A stretch of DNA of 64,000 nucleotides from Desulfonema magnum (lineage in GTDB: Bacteria; Desulfobacterota; Desulfobacteria; Desulfobacterales; 4be13), in assembly GCF_017377395.1 (NCBI RefSeq), contig NZ_CP061800.1, positions 7,151,633 to 7,215,632 on the forward strand, given 5' to 3'. A program made the translations under genes and the position numbers. Shown here piece by piece: positions 53,510 to 61,740 of the stretch. The notes beneath the pieces are model-generated. The model did no database searches, was not told where the DNA came from, and saw nothing but the letters and a program-made list of their open reading frames with translations. How positions within the stretch are numbered: position 1 is the first letter of the stretch; each line of letters begins with the position of its first letter.

Positions 53510-53701
53510 CCCCATATGCATCAGGCTAAGAATGCGGGACGGCTGCCGGACGGGGTTTGCAACCCCGTCCGAAACGTTTGCAGGCGGCGATCCGGAAAAT
53601 ATTCCGGACGGGGTTGCAAACCCCGTCCGGCAAAATCAGAGTTAATAAAAACAGTAGGTTGTAATCTTAGCCTGATGCATATGGGGTTTAACCCCGCCTG
53701 A
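53497..53701. repeat. nested inverted repeat with GGACGGGGTTTGCAACCCCG cores
   Basis: Outer arms GGACGGGGTTTAACCCCATA ... and its complement ending TATGGGGTTTAACCCCG pair over about 35 bases with ATGCATCAGGCTAAGA. Two smaller palindromes of the type GGACGGGGTTTGCAACCCCG lie inside. Similar hairpins occur at 58930-59030. The ORFs seen across it are artefacts. Confidence 0.8.
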
Positions 53702-53757
53702 CAAAAATATGCCTGAACATCCAAGTTTTTAAACACTTTTTAAAAGGAAATTTTATT

Positions 53758-54339
53758 ATGGCAATAAGTCTGAAAAAAGGGCAAAAGGTGGACCTGACCA
53801 AAACAAATCCGGGACTGAAGAAAGTTTTGGTGGGATTGGGATGGGATACAAATAAATATGACGGCGGCCATTCTTTTGATCTGGATGCGGCCGCTTTTCT
53901 GACCGGGGAAAACGGCAAGGCGGGATCCGATGCTGACTTTGTTTTTTATAATAACAAAACCCACGCGTCAGAATCTGTGATTCATATGGGAGACAGCCTC
54001 ACAGGAGAGGGGGCAGGTGATGACGAACAAGTTATTGTTGAGTTGGATAAGGTTCCGGCAGAGATTCAGAAGATATCCTTTACTGTGACCATTCATGAAG
54101 CTGCTGAAAGAAGTCAGAATTTCGGACAGGTTTCAAATGCCTTTATCAGAGTTGTCAACGAGGCATCCAATGAAGAGCTGATTCGATATGACCTGGGGGA
54201 AGATTTCAGTATTGAAACAGCAATTGTCGTGGCTGAATTGTACCGTCATAGCGGTGAATGGAAATTTAACGCGGTCGGAAGCGGATTCGAAGGGGGCCTG
54301 GCTGCGCTTTGTAAGAATTTTGGCATAGATGCCGGCTGA
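53758..54339 (+). CDS. terD: TerD family stress protein
   Basis: 193 residues, canonical TerD/TerE length. MAISLKKGQKVDLTKTNPG, FDLDAAAFLTGENGKA (calcium site DLDA kept), DFVFYNNKTHASESVIHMGD, ERSQNFGQVSNAFIRVVN and WKFNAVGSGFEGGLAALCKN. AAAAGGAAA ribosome site. It belongs to the general tellurite/chemical-stress domain family. No TerB, TerC or TerY gene is in the window. Its stop abuts a 30-copy heptamer array. Confidence 0.93.
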   Translation: MAISLKKGQKVDLTKTNPGLKKVLVGLGWDTNKYDGGHSFDLDAAAFLTGENGKAGSDADFVFYNNKTHASESVIHMGDSLTGEGAGDDEQVIVELDKVPAEIQKISFTVTIHEAAERSQNFGQVSNAFIRVVNEASNEELIRYDLGEDFSIETAIVVAELYRHSGEWKFNAVGSGFEGGLAALCKNFGIDAG

Positions 54340-54341
54340 TT

Positions 54342-54553
54342 TGAAACTTGAAACTCGAAACTTGAAACTCGATACTCGAAACTTGAAACTCGAAATTTGA
54401 AACTTGAAACTTGAAACTCGAAACTCGAAACTCGAAACTCGAAACTTGAAACTCGAAACTTGAAACTCGAAACTCGAAACTCGATACTTGATACTTGATA
54501 CTTGATACTTGATACTCGATACTCGATACTCGATACTTGAAACTCGATACTCG
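54342..54553 (+). repeat. heptamer array YGAWACT, about 30 copies
   Basis: TGAAACT, CGAAACT, CGATACT and TGATACT heptamers run in phase for about 210 bp between two TerD genes. After CGGAACA and an AT-rich gap with AACATCCGGAT, an inverted tract TTCAAGT TTCAAGT TTCAATT (54600-54620) follows just before the ribosome site of the next gene. The layout equals that upstream of the gene at 17675. ORFs on both strands here are translated repeat. Confidence 0.9.
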
Positions 54554-54635
54554 GAACATTTATATATGCATACATGAAAATTTGCAAAACATCCGGATTT
54601 CAAGTTTCAAGTTTCAATTTACAGAGGAGAATGTC

Positions 54636-55205
54636 ATGGGTATAAGTTTACAGAAGGGACAGCGAATAAGCTTGTCAAAAGATAATGCAGGCTTGTCCAA
54701 AATTATGGCAGGACTTGGATGGGACCCTGTAAAAAGCAGTGGTTCACAAATAGATTGTGATGCTTCCGTACTGATGCTGAATGCAGAGGAGAAGTTGGAA
54801 AGAAAAGAAAATATTATCTATTTTGGTAACTTATCCAGTAAATGCGGCAGCGTGGTTCACAGCGGAGATAATCTTACAGGTCAGGGAGAAGGGGATGACG
54901 AGCAGATAATGATTGATCTGCCTGCTGTTCCTGAAAATATTCAGAAGCTTGTCTTTGTGGTCAATATTTATAAATGCGTGCAGCGAGAACAACATTTCGG
55001 GATGATAGCAAATGCGTTTATTCGTATTGTAAATGTTTCGGATAATACGGAAATGGCCCGGTTTGCTCTGACAGAGGATTATTCAGGCTGGACATCTCTG
55101 ATCGTGGGTGAAATTTATCGTCATAATAATGAATGGAAATTTGCGGCAATTGGTCAGGGAACCAAGGATGCCTCTTTAGAGGAAATTGTCAGGAATTATA
55201 AATAA
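54636..55205 (+). CDS. TerD family protein, diverged
   Basis: Start chosen at ATG 54636 (MGISLQKGQRISLSKD) after AGAGGAGA; the frame extends upstream into repeats and is not the start. 189 residues. KIMAGLGWDPVKSS, QIDCDASVLMLNAEE, GDNLTGQGEGDDEQIMIDL and WKFAAIGQGTKDASL show a TerD fold. The calcium residue pattern differs (IDCDAS against FDLDAA). Third TerD-like gene of the locus. Confidence 0.88.
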   Translation: MGISLQKGQRISLSKDNAGLSKIMAGLGWDPVKSSGSQIDCDASVLMLNAEEKLERKENIIYFGNLSSKCGSVVHSGDNLTGQGEGDDEQIMIDLPAVPENIQKLVFVVNIYKCVQREQHFGMIANAFIRIVNVSDNTEMARFALTEDYSGWTSLIVGEIYRHNNEWKFAAIGQGTKDASLEEIVRNYK

Positions 55206-55227
55206 TCTGTATGCTCATTATTGAAAT

Positions 55228-55277
55228 GCAGGGTGGGTAAAGCAAATATAGGTTTTAAGAATAAAATACCCACCCTA
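55228..55277. terminator. bidirectional terminator between convergent genes
   Basis: TGCAGGGTGGGTA and TACCCACCCTACA are inverted across a 27-base loop between the stops of the TerD gene and the large exported protein. No long T-run follows, so efficiency is uncertain. It serves both strands by position. Confidence 0.55.
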
Positions 55278-55293
55278 CATTACCAGATCAGCG

Positions 55294-58200
55294 TTATTTT
55301 TTTCCAACTGCCCGAATTAGCAACTCAATAATTTCCGGCAGCCCCACTTTTCCGTCATCGTATATGTCACCATCCATTTCATCAGGACCGGGACCTGTTC
55401 TGTCAAGTCCCGCCAGTGCCCTTAAACTCTCTATGACCCTTTGCAGACAATCAGCACAAGGCGGTGTTCCCTCGGATGAGTTGTTGTGATAGACTTTGGT
55501 GATCTTTTTTTCGCCGTCATCCCCGGTTAAGAGGATATCAGGATACCCGTCTTTGTCATAATCTCCCCAGACAGCGGAACCATTGCTCACCCCCACCAAA
55601 TCAACTTCAACATCAATGAATTTTCCTCCGCCGTCATTACGATAAATTTTGGAAATCTTACTTACCTCATCCTCCCCGGTGTCTCCGGTCAGGAGAATAT
55701 CCAAGTCTCCGTCATTGTCATAATCGTCCCACGCGGCGGAACTCTGATAAACCCCTGTCAGATCGGCATTTATATTCTTAAAGCTTCCGTTATTATTCTG
55801 ATAGACTCTGGCGATTTTTGTTGTGCCATCATCTCCGGTCAGGAGAATATCGGGATACCCGTCTCCGTTGTAATCTCCCCATGCGGCAGCCCCGCTGCTC
55901 ACCCCCGGCAGCCCGATGTTAATATTTTTAAAGGTGCTGCCGTCATTGCGATAGAGTTCAGATGATTTAAACAGGCCGTCATTTCCCACCAGAAGAATAT
56001 CCGGTTTTCCGTCTTTGTTATAATCTCCCCACGCGGCAGAAGCGTAATAAACCCCGGTCAGACTGGCCTTGGTATCTGTAAAACTGCGTCCGCTTTCATT
56101 GCGATAGAGCCTTGCCACGGTCTCTTCTTTTTCATAATTATATCCGGCCAGGAGAATATCCAGGTCTCCGTCCCTGTCATAATCCCGCCATGCCACGGCG
56201 CTGTGATGAACCCCGGTCAGATCAGCGTCCCTGTCTTCGAGAAAACGCCCGTCATCATTCTCATAGATTTTGGAAATGCTCTCTGATCCGTCATATCCGG
56301 TCAGAAGAATATCCAAGTCTCCGTCTTTGTCATAATCTCCCCACGCGACCGCGCCGAATTCAACACCGATTAAAGCGACAGCTTCATGAAATCGGCTGTT
56401 TTCATTGCGATAAATTCTGGTAATTGGCTCCAGGTTGTCATTATCATATCCGGTCAGGAGAATATCCAAGTCCCCGTCATTATCATAATCTCCCCATGCG
56501 GCCGAACTTCTGGAAACACCGTTTAAATTGGCGGAAATATCAGAAAACAGCGGGATAACACTGAATGTCATCTCTGTTTCGGAGATTTCATTATCTCCCT
56601 CGTCTTCCAGTGACGCTCCCACGGAAACATAATACGTCTGCCCATGATTCAGATCAGCATTCGGTTTTATTTCAATTGCGGTTTTATGACTGTTCACTGT
56701 CGCATCAAACGGAATGTCAATACCGCTGGACCAGTCCTCCCTGAACGTTATCAGCTTGTCCACATTTGTATTTGTAATCTCGCTGTTATTAAGTAAGCGA
56801 ACCCGTTCACTAAACATTATTCTGATGGTCACATCCGGCATCACTTCTGTATCGCCATCTGCCGGAGAGAAGGTTATGATGGGCGGATCTATATCTTTTG
56901 TGGTAAATGTGATGCTTACCGATTCTATGGTATTATCAGCATTATCTTCCATTCCTCCGATAGCCACATAATATTTTTGCTTGCTGTCAAGCCAGCTATC
57001 CGGAACAATGGTGATTTCTGTTTTTTCAGTATTAATTGTGGCTTCATAAGGCACATCCGTGCCATGATCATCTTCTTTTCTGAATGTTATCAGATCATCA
57101 ATATTTATATTTGTAATCACGCTGTCATCTGTGCGTCTGACCGGTTTGGTAAAACGGATGATAATATTTTCCTCTATTGCCACATTTGTTTCCTGGTCCG
57201 CCGGAGAAAATGCCACATCAGGTCTGGGAATAATCGTTACGGAGAAGGATTTTTCATAGGTTTCTCCGTCATTATCCGTGGCTCGGACACGGATGCTGTA
57301 GCTGTTCTTTGTGTCATAATCAAACACTTCATCAGTTTTCAACGCATTTGTTCCCGCTTCGATAAGAAAGGAACTGTTATCCTCACCGCCATCACCCGCG
57401 ACCAGAATATAAGTATGACTGTCATTGGCATCCTGATCGGTAACTGTGAAATCACCCACAACCGTGCCTCTGGACAGTTCTTCGCTCACGCTGTTTTTAT
57501 CCAGAGTGATATCGGTCGGCGGATCATTCACATCGTTCACAATGATGGTAAATGTGTCTTCAAAGTCACCGCCGTTGTTGTCATCTGTTTTCACACGAAT
57601 ATGAAAGCTCTTTTCTGCTTCATAATCAAATTCTGTGAGGGTTTCCAATGTATTATTGTCGTCATTAATTCTGAAAAAACCGTTATTTTCGCTGCCGGAA
57701 CCGGATACCAATGTGTAAAAATGGATATCATCTCTGTCAGGATCGTCAGTGCTGAAGGTTCCCACTTCAGTGCCTGCTGGCTGATTTTCATCCACGCTGG
57801 TTCCGTCAAGGGTGATGCCCGTAGGATCATAATTCGCATCCGTGATGGTGATGGTGAAAAATTTCTCCGTGGAATAGTCTGTGCTGTCTGTGGCTTTCAC
57901 ACGGATGCTGTAACTGCTCTGTATTGAGCGATCAAAAATTTTGGCTGTTTTCAGCTTGTCATCCCCGGGATCAATCTTGAAGGAAATGTTGTCATTGCTG
58001 CCTGTGCCGGATACCAGAACATAGGTATGGGTATCCTCGCTATCAGGATCATCTGTGGAAAAGGTTCCGACAATGGTTCCGATCTCCCGCCCCTCTGATA
58101 CTCTGTTGCTGGTCAGGAAAATCGTCGTCGGCGGATTGTTTCCTTCCCCGGTGACATGGATCGTGAATTCTTTTTCATAAAACAGCCCGCCGCTGTCTGT

Positions 58201-58872
58201 TGTTCTTATCTCAATGTCATAAGTATTCTGCACAGACGCGTCAAATTCACCATCAAAGAATAACGCATTGCCACTGATTCGGAAGTCAGTGTCACCGGAG
58301 ATAAGGGTGTATTCATGGGTGTCTCCGGTGTCAGGATCTTCGGTGCTGAGGAGAGCAATGGGTGTTCCTGTATCATGATCCTCTGTGACACTCGTATTGT
58401 TCAGAATGATATTTGTCGGATTATGATTTTCTGATTCAATTGTTGTTGTTGTGGTCGGCTCAGACGTTGTTGTCGTCGTTGTCGTCGATTCAAGCGTTGT
58501 CGTCGTTGTCGTCGATTCAAGCGTTGTCGTCGTTGTCGTTGGTTCAGGCGTTGTTGTCGTTGTTGTTGGTTCAGGCGTTGTTGTCGTTGTTGTTGGTGGT
58601 TCAAGCGTTGTCGTCGTGGTCGTTGTCGTTATTGAAGAACAAGGGGGACACTCTAAGCATGCATTTGCAAACGGTGTTCCTTGGGCTTCAGAACATGGAA
58701 TCCAGGATCCCATAAGGTTACATACCGATTGCACACCATCAACACAACCGCATTCTCCTGGCGAACATGCATAAGCTCCATCTCCCGCACCAAATAGCAG
58801 AATCATTGAGATACTCACAAACAGAACATTTATGAGACGTATGTTCGTCCTGATAACAGATAATATTTTCAT
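55294..58872 (-). CDS. large secreted cadherin/SbsA-Ig/FG-GAP protein with dockerin-like tail
   Basis: 1,192 residues. Signal peptide (INVLFVSISMILLFGAGDGAYA), a cysteine-rich segment (residues about 36-83), and a threonine/proline linker to about 147 (TTTTPEP repeats). Four cadherin-like domains follow (about 150-555, with TFSTDDPDSEDTHTY-type motifs), two SbsA-type Ig domains (VAFSPADQETNV, ITFSPADGDTEV), then seven FG-GAP/VCBS repeats (WGDYDNDGDLDILLTG). A final EF-hand-like segment (DGDIYDDGKVGLPEIIELL) resembles half of a dockerin. AGGAGG lies before the start ATG. Likely exported, calcium-dependent, and involved in adhesion or surface structure. Confidence 0.88.
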   Translation of the reverse strand: MKILSVIRTNIRLINVLFVSISMILLFGAGDGAYACSPGECGCVDGVQSVCNLMGSWIPCSEAQGTPFANACLECPPCSSITTTTTTTTLEPPTTTTTTPEPTTTTTTPEPTTTTTTLESTTTTTTLESTTTTTTTSEPTTTTTIESENHNPTNIILNNTSVTEDHDTGTPIALLSTEDPDTGDTHEYTLISGDTDFRISGNALFFDGEFDASVQNTYDIEIRTTDSGGLFYEKEFTIHVTGEGNNPPTTIFLTSNRVSEGREIGTIVGTFSTDDPDSEDTHTYVLVSGTGSNDNISFKIDPGDDKLKTAKIFDRSIQSSYSIRVKATDSTDYSTEKFFTITITDANYDPTGITLDGTSVDENQPAGTEVGTFSTDDPDRDDIHFYTLVSGSGSENNGFFRINDDNNTLETLTEFDYEAEKSFHIRVKTDDNNGGDFEDTFTIIVNDVNDPPTDITLDKNSVSEELSRGTVVGDFTVTDQDANDSHTYILVAGDGGEDNSSFLIEAGTNALKTDEVFDYDTKNSYSIRVRATDNDGETYEKSFSVTIIPRPDVAFSPADQETNVAIEENIIIRFTKPVRRTDDSVITNINIDDLITFRKEDDHGTDVPYEATINTEKTEITIVPDSWLDSKQKYYVAIGGMEDNADNTIESVSITFTTKDIDPPIITFSPADGDTEVMPDVTIRIMFSERVRLLNNSEITNTNVDKLITFREDWSSGIDIPFDATVNSHKTAIEIKPNADLNHGQTYYVSVGASLEDEGDNEISETEMTFSVIPLFSDISANLNGVSRSSAAWGDYDNDGDLDILLTGYDNDNLEPITRIYRNENSRFHEAVALIGVEFGAVAWGDYDKDGDLDILLTGYDGSESISKIYENDDGRFLEDRDADLTGVHHSAVAWRDYDRDGDLDILLAGYNYEKEETVARLYRNESGRSFTDTKASLTGVYYASAAWGDYNKDGKPDILLVGNDGLFKSSELYRNDGSTFKNINIGLPGVSSGAAAWGDYNGDGYPDILLTGDDGTTKIARVYQNNNGSFKNINADLTGVYQSSAAWDDYDNDGDLDILLTGDTGEDEVSKISKIYRNDGGGKFIDVEVDLVGVSNGSAVWGDYDKDGYPDILLTGDDGEKKITKVYHNNSSEGTPPCADCLQRVIESLRALAGLDRTGPGPDEMDGDIYDDGKVGLPEIIELLIRAVGKK

Positions 58873-59028
58873 CGTTTTCCTCCTTTAAAAGACAGATCAC
58901 TTCTTTTAGGTTTTTTGGAAATAAAATTTTTTGCCGGACAGGGTTTACAACCCTGTTCGGGATATTTTTGGATCACCTTTTGCAGGACGGGATTCTTTTC
59001 CGGACGGGGTTCACAACCCCGTCCGGAA

Positions 59029-59096
59029 AAAATATGAAAGTTTTGCAATTTTTTTCTAACACCTAACACTTAACACCTAACACGCTTTCATATAAA
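59029..59096 (+). repeat. solo framework cassette (ATGAAAG ... CTTTCATATAAA)
   Basis: TATGAAAGTTTTGCAATTTT then four AACACCT-type heptamers and CGCTTTCATATAAAATTATG. It is the same structure as the units at 48447-48894, with an AACACCT payload. Confidence 0.8.
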
Positions 59097-59270
59097 ATTA
59101 TGTCCTGTCTGAATTAATATAACATTTTTATCCCCAATTCAAGAGTTTCATTAAAAAGTCGGAAGGATTCTTTTAAAAAATATAACCCTCTGTGAACATT
59201 TGGGAAAAGGAGATATCTGATGATACACAGAAAGACACTTTTTCTTACATGCTATTTTTTTCTGTTCCTA

Positions 59271-59308
59271 GTTCCGCGTTTAGGCGGTGTGACACCGCCT
59301 AAACGCGG
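59271..59308. repeat. family C hairpin (CCGCGTTTAGGCGG)
   Basis: CCGCGTTTAGGCGGTGT and ACACCGCCTAAACGCGG form a perfect stem, matching the hairpins at 24221 and 35811 in its centre. Confidence 0.8.
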
Positions 59309-59339
59309 GTATGTTTCATTTTCAGCAGATAAAAAAGTT

Positions 59340-59640
59340 TTCGGGCTGTGACAGGACGGACGGGGCAGAAACCCGGCTTTTTCCCGCAGGGAGAGTGCTC
59401 CGTCCGGGAAAAAAAGCCGGGTTTCTTTGCAGAAAAAAAAGTTTTCGGGCCGTCACAAGGCAGACGGGGCAGACGGGGCAGAAACCCGGCTTTTTCCCGC
59501 AGGGAGAGTGCTCCGTCCGGGAAAAAAAGCCGGGTTTCTTTGCAGAAAAAAAAGTTTTCGGGCCGTCACAAGGCAGACGGGGCAGACGGGGCAGAAACCC
59601 GGCTTTTTCCCGCAGGGAGAGCGCTCAATGTATCAGGTTA
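59340..59640. repeat. three 113-bp direct repeats with AAACCCGGCTTTTTCCCG hairpins
   Basis: GAAACCCGGCTTTTTCCCGC starts at 59368, 59481 and 59594. In the first two units it is closed by CGGGAAAAAAAGCCGGGTTTC; the third lacks the closing arm. The hairpin is that of the centre of family B elements, here in tandem with a GGGCAGACG linker. Confidence 0.88.
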
Positions 59641-59662
59641 AGGATGTAACATCCTGATTTTA

Positions 59663-60382
59663 TTAAAACTGATCGGGCGACGGCCGAAAGACAAAACCTT
59701 TATTTTCGGGCGTTCCGGAATCATAAAAATTTCTGGTGGTGTTCCAATTGGTGAACTGAAGATAGTCATGCTTGTAATACGCTTCAGCAGCGTCAAGCAG
59801 ACCGCTTGCGACCCATCCGTTGATTCCGGCACTGACGATGCCGCCTACGATGGGAATCCATTTTGTGCCGACTTTTGCCGATAATTTTGCAGCAAGCTTG
59901 CCCGCAACTTTGGCAAGCACTTTCTGCATGGCTTTTGAACTGCCTTTTAACGCTGTTTTGGAGACTATCTTTGCACCGGCTTTCATGGCGTAGGGAACTG
60001 ATTTTTTACCAGCTATTTTTATGCCGACTTTTCCTGCCGCAATGCTGTCAACAGCATCGGCAGCTCCGCACCATACCGCAAGAATATTGGGGATGTCGTT
60101 TCTGTAATCCACTTCCTTTCCGAGAATGTATCCCACACCATAGCAGGCGCGTCCGGCCATTGACATCAGGTAGGCAATATCACCGGCTTCGAGTGCGAGA
60201 GCCCAGGGTCCTCCGCTTAATCCGGTAAGTCCGCCCACAGCGCCTACTTTGGCGACACTTTTTGCTCGCCAATCCGGCAGACTATGTTTCCGAGCGTCAT
60301 ATCGGAGTTTCATTCTGTCCGAGCTGTAATCCACCATCGCCATTTTTTTAATACCCTCAGCAATCACATTATCTAATGCCAT
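59663..60382 (-). CDS. EcsC family-like protein
   Basis: Start set at ATG 60382 (MALDNVIAEGIKKMAMVDYS) with AAAGGAGG upstream, not at 60589. 239 residues. The core GAVGGLTGLSGGPWALALEA, GDIAYLMSMAGRACYGVGYI and a glycine/alanine/lysine-rich hydrophobic half (KVAGKLAAKLSAKVGTKWIP, IVGGIVSAGINGWVASGLLD) fit the EcsC family loosely. Function unknown; possibly membrane-associated. The terminator at 60511 separates it from the gene upstream. Confidence 0.6.
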   Translation of the reverse strand: MALDNVIAEGIKKMAMVDYSSDRMKLRYDARKHSLPDWRAKSVAKVGAVGGLTGLSGGPWALALEAGDIAYLMSMAGRACYGVGYILGKEVDYRNDIPNILAVWCGAADAVDSIAAGKVGIKIAGKKSVPYAMKAGAKIVSKTALKGSSKAMQKVLAKVAGKLAAKLSAKVGTKWIPIVGGIVSAGINGWVASGLLDAAEAYYKHDYLQFTNWNTTRNFYDSGTPENKGFVFRPSPDQF

Positions 60383-60510
60383 TTTTATTCCTCCTTTACA
60401 GTTATTGTTCTCTCTCATGCTTTCAATATCTGTTGCCCGCTGATGAGTGCTTTTTGCGGTGGCGGAGAAAAAAAATTTTAGGAGGAAACTGTTTATTGCT
60501 GGCGATAAAA

Positions 60511-60556
60511 AAAACGGCGAGGACAATATGTTGTCCTCGCCGTTTTTGAAAAATTG
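60511..60556 (-). terminator. strong rho-independent terminator
   Basis: ACGGCGAGGACAA and TTGTCCTCGCCGT form a perfect 13-bp stem with a four-base loop. On the minus strand it is followed by eight T residues. It lies 33 bp past the stop of the minus-strand gene at 60590-60799. Confidence 0.9.
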
Positions 60557-60589
60557 AATTTGAGTGTTTTCCGAACTTCTCAGATTCAA

Positions 60590-60799
60590 TCAGTACATCT
60601 TATGAAGAATATCATCAAGAAGATCGGCTGCTGCTGAGGTCGCTCCTTTTTTCACAGCTGCTTTTGAGATATCCTTCCCTTCTATCATTGCCCACAGACC
60701 GGCCATTATGGCTGTGGTGGCAATATGCACCCCATGCAATACAAAGTAAGCTTTGACAGCAGCTAACGCACCTGCACCGAGAATAAGCGGATGTGGCAT
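60590..60799 (-). CDS. small hydrophobic hypothetical protein
   Basis: 69 residues from ATG 60799 (MPHPLILGAGALAAVKAYFV) with AAAGGAGA upstream; the frame opens further to 60865 but without a better site. One or two hydrophobic helices (residues about 5-40, IATTAIMAGLWAMIEG) and a polar tail. Its leader AAAGGAGnnAAAAATG resembles that of the EcsC-like gene and of the sigma-like gene facing it. Not recognised; perhaps a small membrane companion of the EcsC-like protein. Confidence 0.65.
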   Translation of the reverse strand: MPHPLILGAGALAAVKAYFVLHGVHIATTAIMAGLWAMIEGKDISKAAVKKGATSAAADLLDDILHKMY

Positions 60800-61091
60800 T
60801 TTTTTCTCCTTTACATTGAAAGAGTTGTAAAATGTTTTTCTCATTTCCAGAGATTCGGCTTTCAAAAGGGTAAGCCGGGCAACCGGATTTTTTTGCGATG
60901 CAGGGAGATGATTTTTTTGAATGATGCCTTAAAAAGCTTGATTTTTTCGCTTTTTTTCATTATTAAAAAATGGAAGGCTGTCTGTTTCGCATGGTTCAAA
61001 TTGAGAAATCACGCGGGAGCAAAAGGAAATACTTATTCATTGCTAAAACACCTATGAAATCGGCTTTATATAATGAAAGGAGAATGTCTCT

Positions 61092-61712
61092 ATGAAATCA
61101 GATTCATCAGATATTTTGTCGTCACTAAAAAATCTGACACCAGATGAGTGGGACAGGCTGAGGCTGCGGCTTTGGAAGAGATTCGGAGGGCAGCTTCGCA
61201 GCATACCGGAAGCTCCGAGTCCTGACGACCTTCTTCATGACGCTGTTGTGGATCTTTCAGAAGAAAGAAGGCATTGCAAATTGGACAAAGTCAGTCTGCT
61301 GAACTGTCTGTTCGGTATTGTCAGAAGCAAGGTCAGCCATATTCAGGCGCAGTGGCAAAGAAATTTGGAAAAAAATCAGCAGACTGTCCCCATAGACGCT
61401 GAAAAACCCGACACACAGCCGCTTGCGGATTTTTATGGCAGACCGGCGGGACAAAATGATCCAAAGGAAGGATTTTCTCCTGAATCATCGGCAACATCAG
61501 AGTTGTATGATGACATACGCTCTCTGACAGAGGATGATGAACTGCTCAGGCAGATGGTGGAATATCGCTATAATCATCAGGATGACAATGCTCCCAAAGC
61601 ACAGGAAATTGCCGACGCTCTGGGAGTGCCGGTCAGGGAAATTTACAATGCAAACAGACGACTGAAATCACTGCTGATAAAATTTAAACAAAGATCGGAA
61701 CAGGAAAAATAA
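61092..61712 (+). CDS. sigma-70 family-like (ECF-type) protein
   Basis: 206 residues. An N-terminal region-2-like segment (PDDLLHDAVVDLSEERRHCK, LLNCLFGIVRSKVSHIQAQW), a polar linker of about 60 residues, and a C-terminal region-4-like helix-turn-helix (KAQEIADALGVPVREIYNAN, RRLKSLLIKF). GAAAGGAG ribosome site at 61075-61082. First gene of a three-gene plus-strand set. Such sigma-like proteins are often encoded next to unknown proteins and signalling NTPases in bacteria with complex life styles. Promoter target unknown. Confidence 0.75.
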   Translation: MKSDSSDILSSLKNLTPDEWDRLRLRLWKRFGGQLRSIPEAPSPDDLLHDAVVDLSEERRHCKLDKVSLLNCLFGIVRSKVSHIQAQWQRNLEKNQQTVPIDAEKPDTQPLADFYGRPAGQNDPKEGFSPESSATSELYDDIRSLTEDDELLRQMVEYRYNHQDDNAPKAQEIADALGVPVREIYNANRRLKSLLIKFKQRSEQEK

Positions 61713-61740
61713 TCAAACCTGATTCTCAAAGGAGGATATC

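Larger units (their letters stand above)
58873..59662. other. repeat-filled region between two minus-strand genes
   Basis: It contains GGACGGGGTT hairpins (58930-59030), a solo framework cassette (59029-59096), a family C hairpin (59271-59308) and the 113-bp triple repeat (59340-59640). No gene is supported; frames at 59311-59657 are translated repeat. Confidence 0.7.

Noticed and set aside
54133..54603. Minus-strand frames RVSSFKF-type over the heptamer array
   Set aside because: Period-seven DNA read as a 21-base protein repeat in several frames; not a gene.
56977..57927. 316-codon plus-strand frame within the cadherin/FG-GAP gene
   Set aside because: Antisense shadow of a clearly domain-structured gene.
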